Source: Flavobacteriaceae bacterium (GTDB lineage Bacteria; Bacteroidota; Bacteroidia; Flavobacteriales; Flavobacteriaceae). From it: DNA of 64,000 nucleotides. Positions 7,786 to 16,613 of the stretch are shown piece after piece. Each line of letters begins with the position of its first letter. Positions within the stretch are counted from its first letter, which is position 1. The position numbers were made by a program, and so were the translations under genes. Below the pieces are notes generated by a model, which saw only the letters and a program-made list of their open reading frames with translations, did not search any database and was not told where the DNA came from. The DNA lies in assembly GCA_009827225.1 (NCBI GenBank), contig WUAI01000001.1:62001-126000 (forward strand), read 5' to 3'.

Positions 7786-9744
7786 TTAGTCCTCTCCGAG
7801 TGACCAGGAGAGTTCGATATTTGATGAGGCAGGAGATACACGAACATATCCTTGCATTTCCTGGTGTAATGCTGAACAGAAATCTGTACAATAGAATGGC
7901 CAAACGCCCACCTTTTTAGGTTCCCAAACAATGGTCTTTGTTTGTCCGGGCATGATCAGCACTTCTGAATTATTAGCACCGATGATTGCAAAACCGTGAG
8001 GTACGTCGAAATCCTGCTCGTGGTTGGTAATGTGGAAATATACCTTATCGCCCACCTTGATACCTTCAATATTATCCGGCGTAAAGTGGCTTCGAATCAT
8101 CGCCATAAAAACATGTACCTCGTTTCCATTTCGCTCGACCCTTGTGTCGGCTACGTTAGACACGACATACGGGTGCTCATTTTCTTCCAGTTTATAAATC
8201 TTTTTGGAATTAGCTGCGAGCAATTCGGCTGGACAACCAGCGGCATAGTGTGGTTCTCCATGCGTTGGGAAATCCGACAATAGCTCCATTTTATCTCCAG
8301 AAATATCATACAACTGGGCAGAGTGTTCCAACTCCGGACCTGTAGGCAAGTACCGGTCCTTGGTGATCTTGTTCATCGCAACAACGTATTTACCGAAAGG
8401 TTGTCTTGAGTTACCTCCGGGGATCATCAAGTGACCTACAGAGTAGTACGTAGGTTTGCGGTCGATTACCTCCCAGGTTCCCAGTTTCCATTTCACCACT
8501 TCCGAAGAAATAAAGAAGGTGGTATACGCATTCCCTTCTGAATCAAATTCGGTGTGTAATGGGCCTAATCCTCCACTTTGAACACTTCCGCCAAGAATGG
8601 CATCATAGTCCAGGATAGGAATTCCATAGGCATCACCTGCATAAGTTTCATTATTGATAGCATCCATCATTTTTGTAAATGAGTGAACGGTTACATCGGC
8701 GGATAGTTTTCCACTTCCCACTATATATTCACCGGAAGGATCCACATCACAACCGTGAGGCGATTTAGGCGTCGGTAGGAAATACACCGCACCGGGAACT
8801 TCAGTAGGATCTACGGTAAGTACTTCATTGATTTGTGTTGAAGTAGCCATATGTTTCTTCTCGTCATACACATTGTGCATATAGGAAGTAGGCATTTTGG
8901 TTCCTCCACCGTCAGCCACGTATTCTTCGATTTTTAGCCAGTTGAGTGCGGCGATAAAATCTTTATCGTTCTGTGAAGCATTTACCTCCATAAGAGTACT
9001 TGCTTCTTCCGTGTTATAAGTCGTGAAGAAGAACCAACCGTGGGAGTTTCCGCGGCCGGGGTGGGCCTTGTCATAATCAAATCCCGGCATAAGAACCTGG
9101 AAAGCCAGATTCATTCGTCCGGTCTCCGGATCGACTTTGTAAAAGGTCAAAGCTCCTTTGAAGTTTCCTTTTTTGTCCTTAATGGCCATGTCGCGCTGAG
9201 GAACAGGTACGGCAAATCGCGTTCCTGCTACCACATATTCTGTATTCTCTGTGACATAGGAAGAACTATGGTTCCCCGCACAATTGGGTACTTCTATGAT
9301 CTCTGCAGTTTCAAATGTGCTAAGATCAATTCTGGCGATCCTTGGTGTATTGTTTCCATTCACAAATACCCAACGGCCGTCCAATATACCATTCGTTTGA
9401 GAAATATCCGGGTGGTGAAGGTCGTCCCAAGGAACAAATCCGAAGGAAGTATTTAGCAATGGCTTGGTTTCTTCTGAATAACCATATCCGGAAGTAGGAA
9501 ATTGAGAAAACACAGGGATCTCTTTGAATAACCTACCGGAAGGTAATCCATACACGGTTAGGTTTCCGCTATATCCACCGGATAGAAATGCATAAAATTC
9601 ATCTTGTTCACCAGGCGCGACATATACTTTTTCGGCCGCGCTTGAAGATAACGCGCCGTTGGAAGACGTGCCCTGATTGTTACAAGATACGAGGGCAGTA
9701 GAAATGATGGTAAGTACTGCCAGTCCTTTGATTATTGATTTCAT
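7786..9744 (-). CDS. nosZ: Nitrous oxide reductase, clade II, predicted lipoprotein
   Basis: The 652-residue terminal reductase of denitrification (N2O to N2) acts in the periplasm. A seven-bladed propeller binds CuZ; ligand region HH is at residues 110-111 (DDLHHPDIS). EPHY at about 497-500 marks clade II, where clade I has EPHD. The C-terminal cupredoxin domain carries the complete CuA site: Cys619, Cys623, His627 and Met630 in CTDFCSALHQEM. The N-terminus is a Sec signal with a lipobox (LVSC, Cys21) rather than a Tat signal, so the enzyme should be membrane-tethered. Upstream are fasciclin (22-bp gap) and cytochrome c lipoproteins; downstream are the assembly genes. Confidence 0.97.
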   Translation of the reverse strand: MKSIIKGLAVLTIISTALVSCNNQGTSSNGALSSSAAEKVYVAPGEQDEFYAFLSGGYSGNLTVYGLPSGRLFKEIPVFSQFPTSGYGYSEETKPLLNTSFGFVPWDDLHHPDISQTNGILDGRWVFVNGNNTPRIARIDLSTFETAEIIEVPNCAGNHSSSYVTENTEYVVAGTRFAVPVPQRDMAIKDKKGNFKGALTFYKVDPETGRMNLAFQVLMPGFDYDKAHPGRGNSHGWFFFTTYNTEEASTLMEVNASQNDKDFIAALNWLKIEEYVADGGGTKMPTSYMHNVYDEKKHMATSTQINEVLTVDPTEVPGAVYFLPTPKSPHGCDVDPSGEYIVGSGKLSADVTVHSFTKMMDAINNETYAGDAYGIPILDYDAILGGSVQSGGLGPLHTEFDSEGNAYTTFFISSEVVKWKLGTWEVIDRKPTYYSVGHLMIPGGNSRQPFGKYVVAMNKITKDRYLPTGPELEHSAQLYDISGDKMELLSDFPTHGEPHYAAGCPAELLAANSKKIYKLEENEHPYVVSNVADTRVERNGNEVHVFMAMIRSHFTPDNIEGIKVGDKVYFHITNHEQDFDVPHGFAIIGANNSEVLIMPGQTKTIVWEPKKVGVWPFYCTDFCSALHQEMQGYVRVSPASSNIELSWSLGED

Positions 9745-9766
9745 TTGTTATAGAATTAGATTGTTT

Positions 9767-10345
9767 TTATTGATTGGGTAATATCACTTTATCGACCACA
9801 TGAACGATTCCATTTCCGGCCGGTACACTCGCTAGAATTTTGGCGCCTCCAACGATCACGTCCTCTCCGTCTACTTCTACCGCGATATTTTCATTACTGG
9901 CTTGTCCGAGTTTCTTGAATTTCTTCAGGAAATCCTTGGAATAATTACCAGGGGTTACGTGATGTTTCAGTATATGGGCCAATTGATTTTTATTCTCTGG
10001 TTTGAGAAGGTTCTCAACGGTTCCTTCCGGCAATGCAGCAAATGCTTCGTTGGTAGGTGCAAATACCATTAAGGGACCTGCATTCACAAGTGCGTTTTCG
10101 AGTTCAGCTGCCTGTACTGCGGCGACCAGAGTAGTATGGTCGGGTGATCCGATGGCAATGTCGAGCACATTGGGTTTGGCTTCGTCATCTTTAATGAACG
10201 CCTGCCCTTTGTTTAAGTTCGTTGATTCCGTTTGATTGGCAGAGGTGTTGTCTGCCTTGGAACCGTTCTTTTCTGTTTCACCTTTACAGCCTATCAGGAT
10301 CAGGCAGAAAAGCGACAACAGCAATGTATGTAATGTAGTTTTCAT
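9767..10345 (-). CDS. Fasciclin-domain lipoprotein
   Basis: A 192-residue protein with a lipoprotein signal peptide (LIGC, Cys at residue 20), a low-complexity linker of about 35 residues, and one fasciclin (FAS1) domain. The conserved first motif (TNEAFAALPEGTV) and second motif (GNGIVHVVDKVI) are both clear. FAS1 domains mediate adhesion or protein-protein contacts. The gene lies between the cytochrome c and nosZ genes in one operon, 22 bp before nosZ, so a scaffold or docking role for the lipid-anchored reductase is plausible; this is inference from context. Confidence 0.88.
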   Translation of the reverse strand: MKTTLHTLLLSLFCLILIGCKGETEKNGSKADNTSANQTESTNLNKGQAFIKDDEAKPNVLDIAIGSPDHTTLVAAVQAAELENALVNAGPLMVFAPTNEAFAALPEGTVENLLKPENKNQLAHILKHHVTPGNYSKDFLKKFKKLGQASNENIAVEVDGEDVIVGGAKILASVPAGNGIVHVVDKVILPNQ

Positions 10346-10376
10346 TGTGATGGGTATTGAATTGCTTGTAATTAGT

Positions 10377-10874
10377 TTACAGTGTTCTGAAATATTCGAG
10401 TAGAGCGCGTGCTTCTTCTTCCGTCAGGCCTTGATTGGCCATAGGCGAACCATTGAATTCCATCAAAAGTTGTTTGGCCAAAGGATCATTCTTCACCATT
10501 CCTTCGGGATCAAGGATCATATTCATGATCCATTCCGGGGTTCTTCGCTTTGTGATGCCTGTGGGCGCTGGGCCTATGAACTTCTTATCCGCCTTGTGAC
10601 ATGCGGTACATTTGAGTTTAAATATTTCTGCTCCATTGGTGACCATGGCCTGGTCGATAGACTCCGGTATGGAGATTTCTTTTATCGGACCAACTCCTTT
10701 ATTTGTGAGGTCTACAATTTCAGAAGCCTTCACAGTTTCGGTCTTTTCAACGACTTCTTTTTTAGGCGTGGTACCGATCTTCATACTCTCCTCTTCTTTT
10801 TTTTCTTCTCCATTACCGCAGGAGATCAGCGAAACGGCAATACAGACGGCGAAAAGCGTTCCAAGGTATTTCAT
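10377..10874 (-). CDS. Monohaem cytochrome c lipoprotein, likely electron donor to NosZ
   Basis: A 165-residue class I cytochrome c. The haem site CTACH is at Cys89, Cys92 and His93; a distal Met ligand is available in GSPMANQGLT near the C-terminus. The N-terminus is a lipoprotein signal (SLISC, Cys19) followed by a charged linker, so it is tethered facing the periplasm. I place the start at the ATG at 10874; a TTG 24 nt upstream is in frame but overlaps the predicted -7 promoter box at 10896. First gene of the nos operon, with a 31-bp gap to the fasciclin gene. Most likely it delivers electrons from the quinol pool to the CuA site of NosZ. Confidence 0.9.
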   Translation of the reverse strand: MKYLGTLFAVCIAVSLISCGNGEEKKEEESMKIGTTPKKEVVEKTETVKASEIVDLTNKGVGPIKEISIPESIDQAMVTNGAEIFKLKCTACHKADKKFIGPAPTGITKRRTPEWIMNMILDPEGMVKNDPLAKQLLMEFNGSPMANQGLTEEEARALLEYFRTL

Positions 10875-10895
10875 ACTTGTTAGTTTTAGATAGCT

Positions 10896-10903
10896 CAAAA
10901 CTA
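10896..10903 (-). promoter_or_regulatory. Predicted -7 box of the nos operon promoter
   Basis: On the minus strand this reads TAGTTTTG, an exact match to the Bacteroidota -7 consensus TAnnTTTG, 21 nt upstream of the cytochrome c start codon. The predicted transcription start is around 10890-10893. It lies immediately downstream of the CRP/FNR-type dyad at 10924-10941. Confidence 0.6.
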
Positions 10904-10923
10904 TTGTCCAACAGCATTTTAAA

Positions 10924-10941
10924 ATATGATATCGGTCATAT
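10924..10941. promoter_or_regulatory. CRP/FNR-type dyad upstream of the nos operon
   Basis: Perfect 6+6 inverted repeat ATATGA-TATCGG-TCATAT. The TGA-N6-TCA core is the spacing recognised by CRP/FNR superfamily regulators. Its centre lies about 40-43 bp upstream of the predicted nos transcription start, the position of a class II activator site. An oxygen- or NO-sensing FNR/DNR-like protein encoded elsewhere would be the natural ligand; this is inferred from sequence and spacing only. Confidence 0.5.
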
Positions 10942-10947
10942 ATAAAT

Positions 10948-10973
10948 AATAAAAGATATTTTTATCTTTTATT
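10948..10973. promoter_or_regulatory. 11-bp perfect dyad, candidate Rrf2 operator
   Basis: AATAAAAGATA and its exact reverse complement TATCTTTTATT are separated by TTTT. The dyad sits 9 bp upstream of the predicted -7 box of the Rrf2 gene, where it would cover the promoter spacer and -33 region, a good position for autoregulation. NsrR-type sites also contain AAGAT half-sites, but the spacing here differs. On RNA it would be a weak AU-only hairpin, so a DNA-binding role is favoured. Confidence 0.45.
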
Positions 10974-10981
10974 CCATAATT

Positions 10982-10989
10982 TATATTTG
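10982..10989 (+). promoter_or_regulatory. Predicted -7 box of the Rrf2 regulator gene
   Basis: TATATTTG matches the Bacteroidota consensus TAnnTTTG and lies 26 nt upstream of the ATG at 11015. It faces away from the nos promoter, so the two transcripts diverge from about 90 bp that hold both dyads. Confidence 0.55.
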
Positions 10990-11014
10990 TGTTTTATTTG
11001 AATAAAATATTGCT

Positions 11015-11425
11015 ATGCTTTCCAATGCCTCTAAATATGCCATCAGGGCCATGTTGTTTCTAGTAAATAACTCCAGTAAGACTGAGAAGTGGTCTGCCCA
11101 GATTATTTCAGAAGAAATCAATGTTCCCAAACCATTCTTATCAAAAATCTTACAACAACTGGCGTTGAAGAATTTTGTCACTTCGATCAAAGGGCCGAAT
11201 GGAGGATTCTATTTGTCCGGTCGTCAAAGGAAGAAAACAGTTCTGGCCGTGATCATAGAAGTAGAAGGCAGGGATCGATTAATGCAGTGTGCTTTGAATA
11301 TTGAAAACTGTAATCTCGATAATCCTTGTCCGGTCCACAAGTATATTGCGCCTGCCAAGGAAGCTCTAAGGGAAAGTTTCAGTAGAGTTAGATTGGAAGA
11401 CCTGGACGAGTCGGTCCTAGAATGA
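11015..11425 (+). CDS. Rrf2-family Fe-S transcriptional regulator (NsrR/IscR type)
   Basis: A 136-residue Rrf2 protein: N-terminal winged helix (SKYAIRAMLFL, PKPFLSKILQQL, wing GPNGGFYL), then three Cys at 92, 99 and 105 that can ligate an Fe-S cluster. The Cys spacing is CX6CX5C, slightly different from the usual CX5C start. Rrf2 proteins with this arrangement sense NO (NsrR) or Fe-S status (IscR). It is divergent from the nos operon with a shared promoter region, so it is a strong candidate for NO-responsive control of N2O reduction. Its last 9 bp overlap the 3' end of the convergent gene. Confidence 0.9.
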   Translation: MLSNASKYAIRAMLFLVNNSSKTEKWSAQIISEEINVPKPFLSKILQQLALKNFVTSIKGPNGGFYLSGRQRKKTVLAVIIEVEGRDRLMQCALNIENCNLDNPCPVHKYIAPAKEALRESFSRVRLEDLDESVLE

Positions 11426-14400
11426 TTGCATAAATTCTTCTGAAAGAATCTTGCGCATCTGGGAAATCAGCATATCGGAATGAGAAGTACCAAACGTCAT
11501 AGGCGGTTTGATCTTAATTACATTGTGATCGGGGCCGTCCGTACTCATTAGAATTTTATGGGTTTTCATCCGGTTAACCAGGTAGGTTGAGGCTTCTGCG
11601 AGTGGTTTTTGATGGGCATCCACCAATTCGATACCCAGAAACAGACCTTCTCCTCTAACATCAGCTATAATTGGAAACTCTTCCGATAGTTCGATGAGTT
11701 TCTGTTTGAGATAATTTCCGGTTTCCAGTGCATTCTGTTGAAGGTTTTCTTCCTCTATCACGTCAAGTACTGCTTTTCCGATGACACTACTCACGGGATT
11801 CCCACCGAAAGTATTAAAAAACTCCAAGCCATTATTAAAAGCTTCTGCTACCTCACGGGTGCAAGCCACTGCTGCCAGTGGATGACCATTTCCGGCCGGT
11901 TTTCCCATTGTAACTATGTCTGGAATCACGTTATGCAATTCAAATGCCCAGAAATGAGATCCGGTCCTTCCAAATCCGGTTTGAACTTCGTCCGCAATAC
12001 AGATGCCTCCTTCTTTGCGTATGGCGGTATATACTTCTTTGAAAAAGTTTGGGGGCGGGACAATTTGCCCGCCACAACTCAAAATCGCCTCACCGATGAA
12101 AGCCGCCGGACGCTTGTTGTAACGTTTCAATGATTTCAAAATGTCTTTTAAATGTGAGGCATATTGCTTGCCGGAATCGCTTCCTCTGTAACGACCACGA
12201 AAAGGGTCGGGCAAGGGTAATAAATGTGTGGTTTCAGGTTTTCCTGAACCTCCTTCACTGTCAAATTTGTAAGAGCTCACATCAATAACACTATTGGTAT
12301 TACCATGATATCCAATTTCCAGAGCTACAATATCCAGCGCTTTGGTTATGGTTTTTGCCATACGCAACGCGAGTTCATTGGCTTCACTTCCTGAGTTTAC
12401 GAGGTATACAACAGAAATGGGTTTCGGGAGTTTTTCAATCAAGGCTTCAGCATATTCCAGAATCGCCTCGTGAAGATATCGCGTATTGGTATTGAGCACC
12501 GAAATTTGTCGCCGTGCTGCATCCGTAACCTTGGGATGTTCATGTCCCACATGCGCTACATTGTTCACAGTATCCAAATATTTCCTTCCCAAAGAATCTA
12601 ATAGATATACATCTTCACCTCTTACAATGTGTAAAGGTGTTTCATAAGACAAACTCAGACTTCCTCCCAGTAGTGTTTCCCTTTGTTCCTGAATTTCTTT
12701 CGGACTTTGGTCATAGTTAGTTTTAAGTTCGGGATCATTGAACAAAATGTTAGGGTCCGGACAGAGGCCGGCCCAAACTTCGAGTTGCGCGGGATAGCAC
12801 ACTCCCGCATAATCTTCGGAATAATCCAACATATCCAACATGAGTTGGAAATGTAAATGAGGGGACCAGTGGCCGTTTTCTTTTGGGGTGCCTAATTCGC
12901 CAATTTTGTCTCCTGCTCGGACTTTACTGCCTACCGACAATTCCGCGATGCTTTTCAATGAAAGATGACCGTACAATGAATAGAACGGTATTCCTTCTTC
13001 AAGATGTTTCAGGATAACCAGTCCGCCATATTCCTTGAAACCATCATCATTAACGGAAGTGATGACTTCACCATCAAAAAGGGAATGTACTGCAGTCCCC
13101 GCGGGCAACCAAAAATCCACGCCCAGATGAACGGTTCGACTTTCCGGTCCTTCGTTTCCATGCTTGTCGTAAGAGGTGGCAGTATATAAGGGTCGGGGCT
13201 CCAGGTATCCACCTGCAATTATTTTATCCGGATGTTCCTTTTGAATTTTATTGATCTTAAATTCGAAAAGATCCAGATCATTGAAGTCATGCTTTCCCCC
13301 GATCCATGAACTGGAAACTTTCAAATCAAGTAATAACACTTCTTTAAAATGAGTAGAGGGAAACAGTTGAGTAAAAGTATAAGTGCGCCCGGCCATTATT
13401 TTGTGAATGGCCGAATAATTGGGGTGAGTGTCCAATCCGCAAACCGTTCTGAAATAACAAGTAGCAAATTCTTCATTGATATCTCTCCATTTTTTGAGAG
13501 CATCCCAGGCGGGTTGTTCGCTTACCAGATGATATGAATTACCGGTTTCCTCATTCTTACGAAGGGCAGCCTTTGTGATGGTAGTTATCCATCGCATGGC
13601 TACCAAGCAATAGAGACATTGTAGTTCTTCCTGGTTCAGCGAGTATTCTTTATGATATCCTCGAACCAGTTCAACTGCGGCCTGAAGGGGATCCGGCAGG
13701 TCCATCACGGCATAAGCGATAAGTATGGCCAGATCATTAACAGTTTGAGTATATACCGAATCTCCAAAGTCAATGAATCCGTTAATTTTTGCCTCTTCAC
13801 CGATCCCGGTGACAAGTATATTGTAATCGTTCAGATCATTGTGAATAACACTCCTGGGAAGTGTTTTATAAAGATTTTGTAATTCTTTGAATCTATTTTG
13901 ATGCGGAACTATGAGTTGTTTTTCTTCGGAAGTGAACAGATCAAGATGAGATTCGGTCCATAGTGATTGCGCCAGGTTCCAGTCGAAGGATCTTTCCGCC
14001 ATGGGATGCTGAAAATTCAACAAGCTTCGGGTAAGCTTCCCCGCTTTTGATCCCAGCTCTATTCTCAGTTTTGGTGTTTTGGGGTTTACATCTTTCCAGA
14101 GTCTGCCGTTCACCCAGCTTAACAGTCGGACACCATAAGTTTCACCTCCAATCTCGATTTGTGTGATGTCATTTCCAGAAATGGTCTGAATGATATGAGG
14201 TAACTCGAAGGAAAGCTTTTGTTGGTTCAGAAATTCTAACAATTCATGCTGATAGTCCAGAAAATCTTCTTGAGCATGATTTGCGTTGATTTTCAGAATT
14301 CCTGAAGGGATTCCGTTAATTTTCAGACAATAGTTTTGATCTTCATCACCTGCAAGAGAAACCGCTTCACAATCCCAATCATATAAGTTTTTAGCGATTG

Positions 14401-14449
14401 TCTGTATCGCTCGAATGTCCAGGGTTTCGAATTTCAAATCTGAATTCAT
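11417..14449 (-). CDS. Phosphotransferase / M23 peptidase / class III aminotransferase fusion
   Basis: A 1010-residue three-domain protein. Residues about 1-330 form an APH/choline-kinase-like domain with catalytic HNDLNDYN and metal-binding DFGDS. Residues about 430-560 form an M23 (LytM) domain with HLGVDF and HLHFQL zinc-site motifs. Residues about 590-1010 form a class III PLP aminotransferase with [25 protein letters not shown] and Lys850 in MGKPAGNG as the predicted Schiff-base lysine. The family includes ethanolamine-phosphate and phosphohydroxylysine phospho-lyases, so kinase plus phospho-lyase on one chain could phosphorylate and then eliminate an amino alcohol. There is no signal peptide, which is odd for an M23 domain. 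It follows the aldose epimerase gene by 18 bp. Confidence 0.9.
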   Translation of the reverse strand: MNSDLKFETLDIRAIQTIAKNLYDWDCEAVSLAGDEDQNYCLKINGIPSGILKINANHAQEDFLDYQHELLEFLNQQKLSFELPHIIQTISGNDITQIEIGGETYGVRLLSWVNGRLWKDVNPKTPKLRIELGSKAGKLTRSLLNFQHPMAERSFDWNLAQSLWTESHLDLFTSEEKQLIVPHQNRFKELQNLYKTLPRSVIHNDLNDYNILVTGIGEEAKINGFIDFGDSVYTQTVNDLAILIAYAVMDLPDPLQAAVELVRGYHKEYSLNQEELQCLYCLVAMRWITTITKAALRKNEETGNSYHLVSEQPAWDALKKWRDINEEFATCYFRTVCGLDTHPNYSAIHKIMAGRTYTFTQLFPSTHFKEVLLLDLKVSSSWIGGKHDFNDLDLFEFKINKIQKEHPDKIIAGGYLEPRPLYTATSYDKHGNEGPESRTVHLGVDFWLPAGTAVHSLFDGEVITSVNDDGFKEYGGLVILKHLEEGIPFYSLYGHLSLKSIAELSVGSKVRAGDKIGELGTPKENGHWSPHLHFQLMLDMLDYSEDYAGVCYPAQLEVWAGLCPDPNILFNDPELKTNYDQSPKEIQEQRETLLGGSLSLSYETPLHIVRGEDVYLLDSLGRKYLDTVNNVAHVGHEHPKVTDAARRQISVLNTNTRYLHEAILEYAEALIEKLPKPISVVYLVNSGSEANELALRMAKTITKALDIVALEIGYHGNTNSVIDVSSYKFDSEGGSGKPETTHLLPLPDPFRGRYRGSDSGKQYASHLKDILKSLKRYNKRPAAFIGEAILSCGGQIVPPPNFFKEVYTAIRKEGGICIADEVQTGFGRTGSHFWAFELHNVIPDIVTMGKPAGNGHPLAAVACTREVAEAFNNGLEFFNTFGGNPVSSVIGKAVLDVIEEENLQQNALETGNYLKQKLIELSEEFPIIADVRGEGLFLGIELVDAHQKPLAEASTYLVNRMKTHKILMSTDGPDHNVIKIKPPMTFGTSHSDMLISQMRKILSEEFMQSF

Positions 14450-14467
14450 AACGGCACGCTGAAGGTA

Positions 14468-15349
14468 TTAAAAAGAGACTTCAATTTCAATCTTCCAACG
14501 GAAAGATTCATCGGGTTTCAGTATGCGCAATCCTTCCTTGTTATTGAACATATCAGCAATACAAGTCATGGGTTCCACGGCAATGGCTTTCCGGGAGGGA
14601 GGTGTGTACAATTGCAGAAAAGAACCTTCCGGCATGTTCATTTTCAATGTATATAGTGGAGACTCGAGAATCACCTGAGGGGAGATCAATCGAAATGCAT
14701 CGTCCAGGGTGAGATGCTGCAATGAAAGTTCTGTTTCTTCAAATTCCTCCATACCCACGGGGATCATTTCATCATTAACCAGTACTCTTTTATCGGCCTC
14801 AAATTTTACCCGACATTGATCCAGATCACTAACCTCAAAATAAGGGTGCCATCCAAAACCGAACGGAAAATCCCGTGCTCCGGTATTCTTTACGGAAGCT
14901 TCCATAATCACGCCTTTATCAGAGAAGGAATATTGTAGTATTAATGTGTATGGTGAATTGAATAATAAATTATCATTGTGATATTGCAATAAAACATTAT
15001 TATCTGGAGCCTTTTCAACATTAAATGTTTGATCGAACACCAGCCCGTGAATGGCGTTATTTCTTTCCGGTTCATTGCAGGGAAGGGTGATAAGGCTATC
15101 GTCCCATCGAATTTTCCCTTCTTCTATTCTATTTGGAAAAGGAAAGAGGATAGCAGATCGAAACTTTTGGGCATATTCTTCCTCGCCCTTTTCGTTATGT
15201 ACGAGCCCTCTGATAATAACATTTCCATCGATCATGAGTTCCTGTAGGCTCCCACCCAGGTTGGGGTATATCCTGGCAAGTAATCGTTCGCTTCTAATTT
15301 CCAGGCAGTCGAATAGAGGATTTTCGGAGGGCAATCTAGTTACATTCAT
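14468..15349 (-). CDS. Aldose 1-epimerase family protein
   Basis: A 293-residue galactose mutarotase-like protein, cytoplasmic, interconverting sugar anomers. The conserved pattern is visible: RSAILFPFPNR for the substrate arginine, NAIHGLVFD with the first catalytic-site His, FGFGWHPYFEV with the second His, and a late Glu (VEPMTC). I chose the ATG at 15349 because the longer in-frame start at 15406 would place the rho-independent terminator at 15365-15391 inside the gene. It precedes the phosphotransferase/aminotransferase fusion by 18 bp, so the two form an operon; the link between them is not obvious. Confidence 0.88.
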   Translation of the reverse strand: MNVTRLPSENPLFDCLEIRSERLLARIYPNLGGSLQELMIDGNVIIRGLVHNEKGEEEYAQKFRSAILFPFPNRIEEGKIRWDDSLITLPCNEPERNNAIHGLVFDQTFNVEKAPDNNVLLQYHNDNLLFNSPYTLILQYSFSDKGVIMEASVKNTGARDFPFGFGWHPYFEVSDLDQCRVKFEADKRVLVNDEMIPVGMEEFEETELSLQHLTLDDAFRLISPQVILESPLYTLKMNMPEGSFLQLYTPPSRKAIAVEPMTCIADMFNNKEGLRILKPDESFRWKIEIEVSF

Positions 15350-15364
15350 GGATGTTATTTCAAT

Positions 15365-15391
15365 AAAAAAGCATGGCCAAAGCGGCCATGC
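15365..15391 (-). terminator. Rho-independent terminator after the DUF4407 gene
   Basis: Perfect 8-bp GC-rich stem GCATGGCC/GGCCATGC with a 5-nt loop, followed on the minus strand by six T. It lies 21 bp after the DUF4407 stop codon and 15 bp before the aldose epimerase start, so it separates the two transcription units and fixes the epimerase start. Confidence 0.9.
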
Positions 15392-15412
15392 CTCTTTGAA
15401 TGTCACAAGTTA

Positions 15413-16513
15413 CTATAAAATACTCTTCTGCTTTTTATAAAAGGCATCGGCCTGCATCTCCATTAATTCGCGGGCTTTCTTTCTTTTGTAATCGTATAAT
15501 TCCTGCTCTTCTGCAATATCGGCGTAGACCCTGTTGTTCAGGTCTCGGTCTGTGGTAACGAGTACTTCTCTTTGTGTTTTTTGCTGAGAAACCCAGGATT
15601 TCACCGCTCCTTCCTGTTCTGCTAGCTTCAGATCGTAAGGTCCTTTTGGAGATAATAATTTTGCGAGAATAGGCGAGGTCTCAATGGCCAGGAATAGTAA
15701 AAATATGAAGAACGATGGTAGCCAGGGTAATTTGTCCAAGGCATTCACACGGGCCATCAAACCGTCAAATCCATCGATCACCGGTTGTGTTTCAGATACT
15801 TTGGTTTGATATTCGTCTGCTAGGGTTGCCATCTGTATTTCATTGGCTTCTATTTTTGCATTGTTATTGGTTCGCAGCTCCTGCAAGGCGGCCAGTTCCG
15901 AATCATGTTTTTCTCGTTTCTCTTTATAAACCGGGCCTTTTCCAATGATCTCTGTGCCTTTTCTGCCTTCCGCTTCGGCAATATAAGTTTCATACAGATC
16001 ATTCACGGAAGCTTCCTTATCTGCAATCTCCTGTTTTAAGGCAGCATTTTCCGCAGTAAGTGCTTCTAAGGCCGGAGTGTATTGTAGGGCCAGTTGATCC
16101 TTATTTTCCAGGGTCATTGTATTTTTTTCTTCCAACAACACCTGGTCGATCTCTTTTTCAAAAATCTTCAATTCGAGGGGTTTGGCGATTACTATGGCAA
16201 TAATAATGGCGAGTACGATTCTCGGACTGGCCTGGATCAATTCATCAAAAAAACTATCTCTCTTTTTAATCGTTGATACTATAAATCGGTCGAGATTAAA
16301 AATGAGTAATCCCCAAACAAAGCCAAAGAATATAGCCGTGATGTAATTGTCAAACACGGTATAAAGGGCATACGAAGCTGCTATGGTAGCCATCACGGCC
16401 GTAAAGAATACGGTTGCACCTATTCCTGCATATTTGGTTTGTTCACCCGGGGAACATTCATCAAGAATATCTGTATCTGCCCCGGAACAGAAGATGAAAA
16501 ATCGCTGTAGCAT
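15413..16513 (-). CDS. DUF4407 membrane protein with long coiled coil
   Basis: A 366-residue protein of the DUF4407 family. After a conserved N-terminal motif (FCSGADTDIL) come membrane segments near residues 30-50, 55-75 and 97-120, a long charged coiled coil of about 130 residues (LEALTAENAALKQEIADK is representative), then a further membrane segment (WLPSFFIFLLFLAIETSP) and a charged tail. Function is unknown; the layout suggests a membrane-anchored periplasmic or cytoplasmic coiled-coil sensor or scaffold. I start it at the ATG at 16513, where homologs begin (MLQRFFIFCSG), not at an upstream in-frame codon. It is a single-gene unit, with terminators both behind it and before it. Confidence 0.85.
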   Translation of the reverse strand: MLQRFFIFCSGADTDILDECSPGEQTKYAGIGATVFFTAVMATIAASYALYTVFDNYITAIFFGFVWGLLIFNLDRFIVSTIKKRDSFFDELIQASPRIVLAIIIAIVIAKPLELKIFEKEIDQVLLEEKNTMTLENKDQLALQYTPALEALTAENAALKQEIADKEASVNDLYETYIAEAEGRKGTEIIGKGPVYKEKREKHDSELAALQELRTNNNAKIEANEIQMATLADEYQTKVSETQPVIDGFDGLMARVNALDKLPWLPSFFIFLLFLAIETSPILAKLLSPKGPYDLKLAEQEGAVKSWVSQQKTQREVLVTTDRDLNNRVYADIAEEQELYDYKRKKARELMEMQADAFYKKQKSIL

Positions 16514-16570
16514 AAGATTTAATTTTTTGACTGATAAACTATTAGAACGTAGAATTAGAAAAATTGTTAC

Positions 16571-16596
16571 AAAAAAAAGCCCCAAAAAAGGGGCTT
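16571..16596 (-). terminator. Rho-independent terminator after the M56 peptidase gene
   Basis: Stem AAGCCCC/GGGGCTT with a six-nt loop, followed on the minus strand by a run of eight T. It lies 18 bp downstream of the M56 stop codon and ends the BlaI/M56 transcript. Confidence 0.9.
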
Positions 16597-16613
16597 CTAA
16601 TTTCTTTCTCTAA

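Noticed and set aside
9040-9456. A 138-codon plus-strand frame inside nosZ
   Set aside because: Antisense to nosZ, which is complete with CuA and CuZ motifs; no independent evidence.
10431-10883. A 150-codon plus-strand frame opposite the cytochrome c gene
   Set aside because: It is antisense to a gene with haem motif and lipobox and has no recognisable features.
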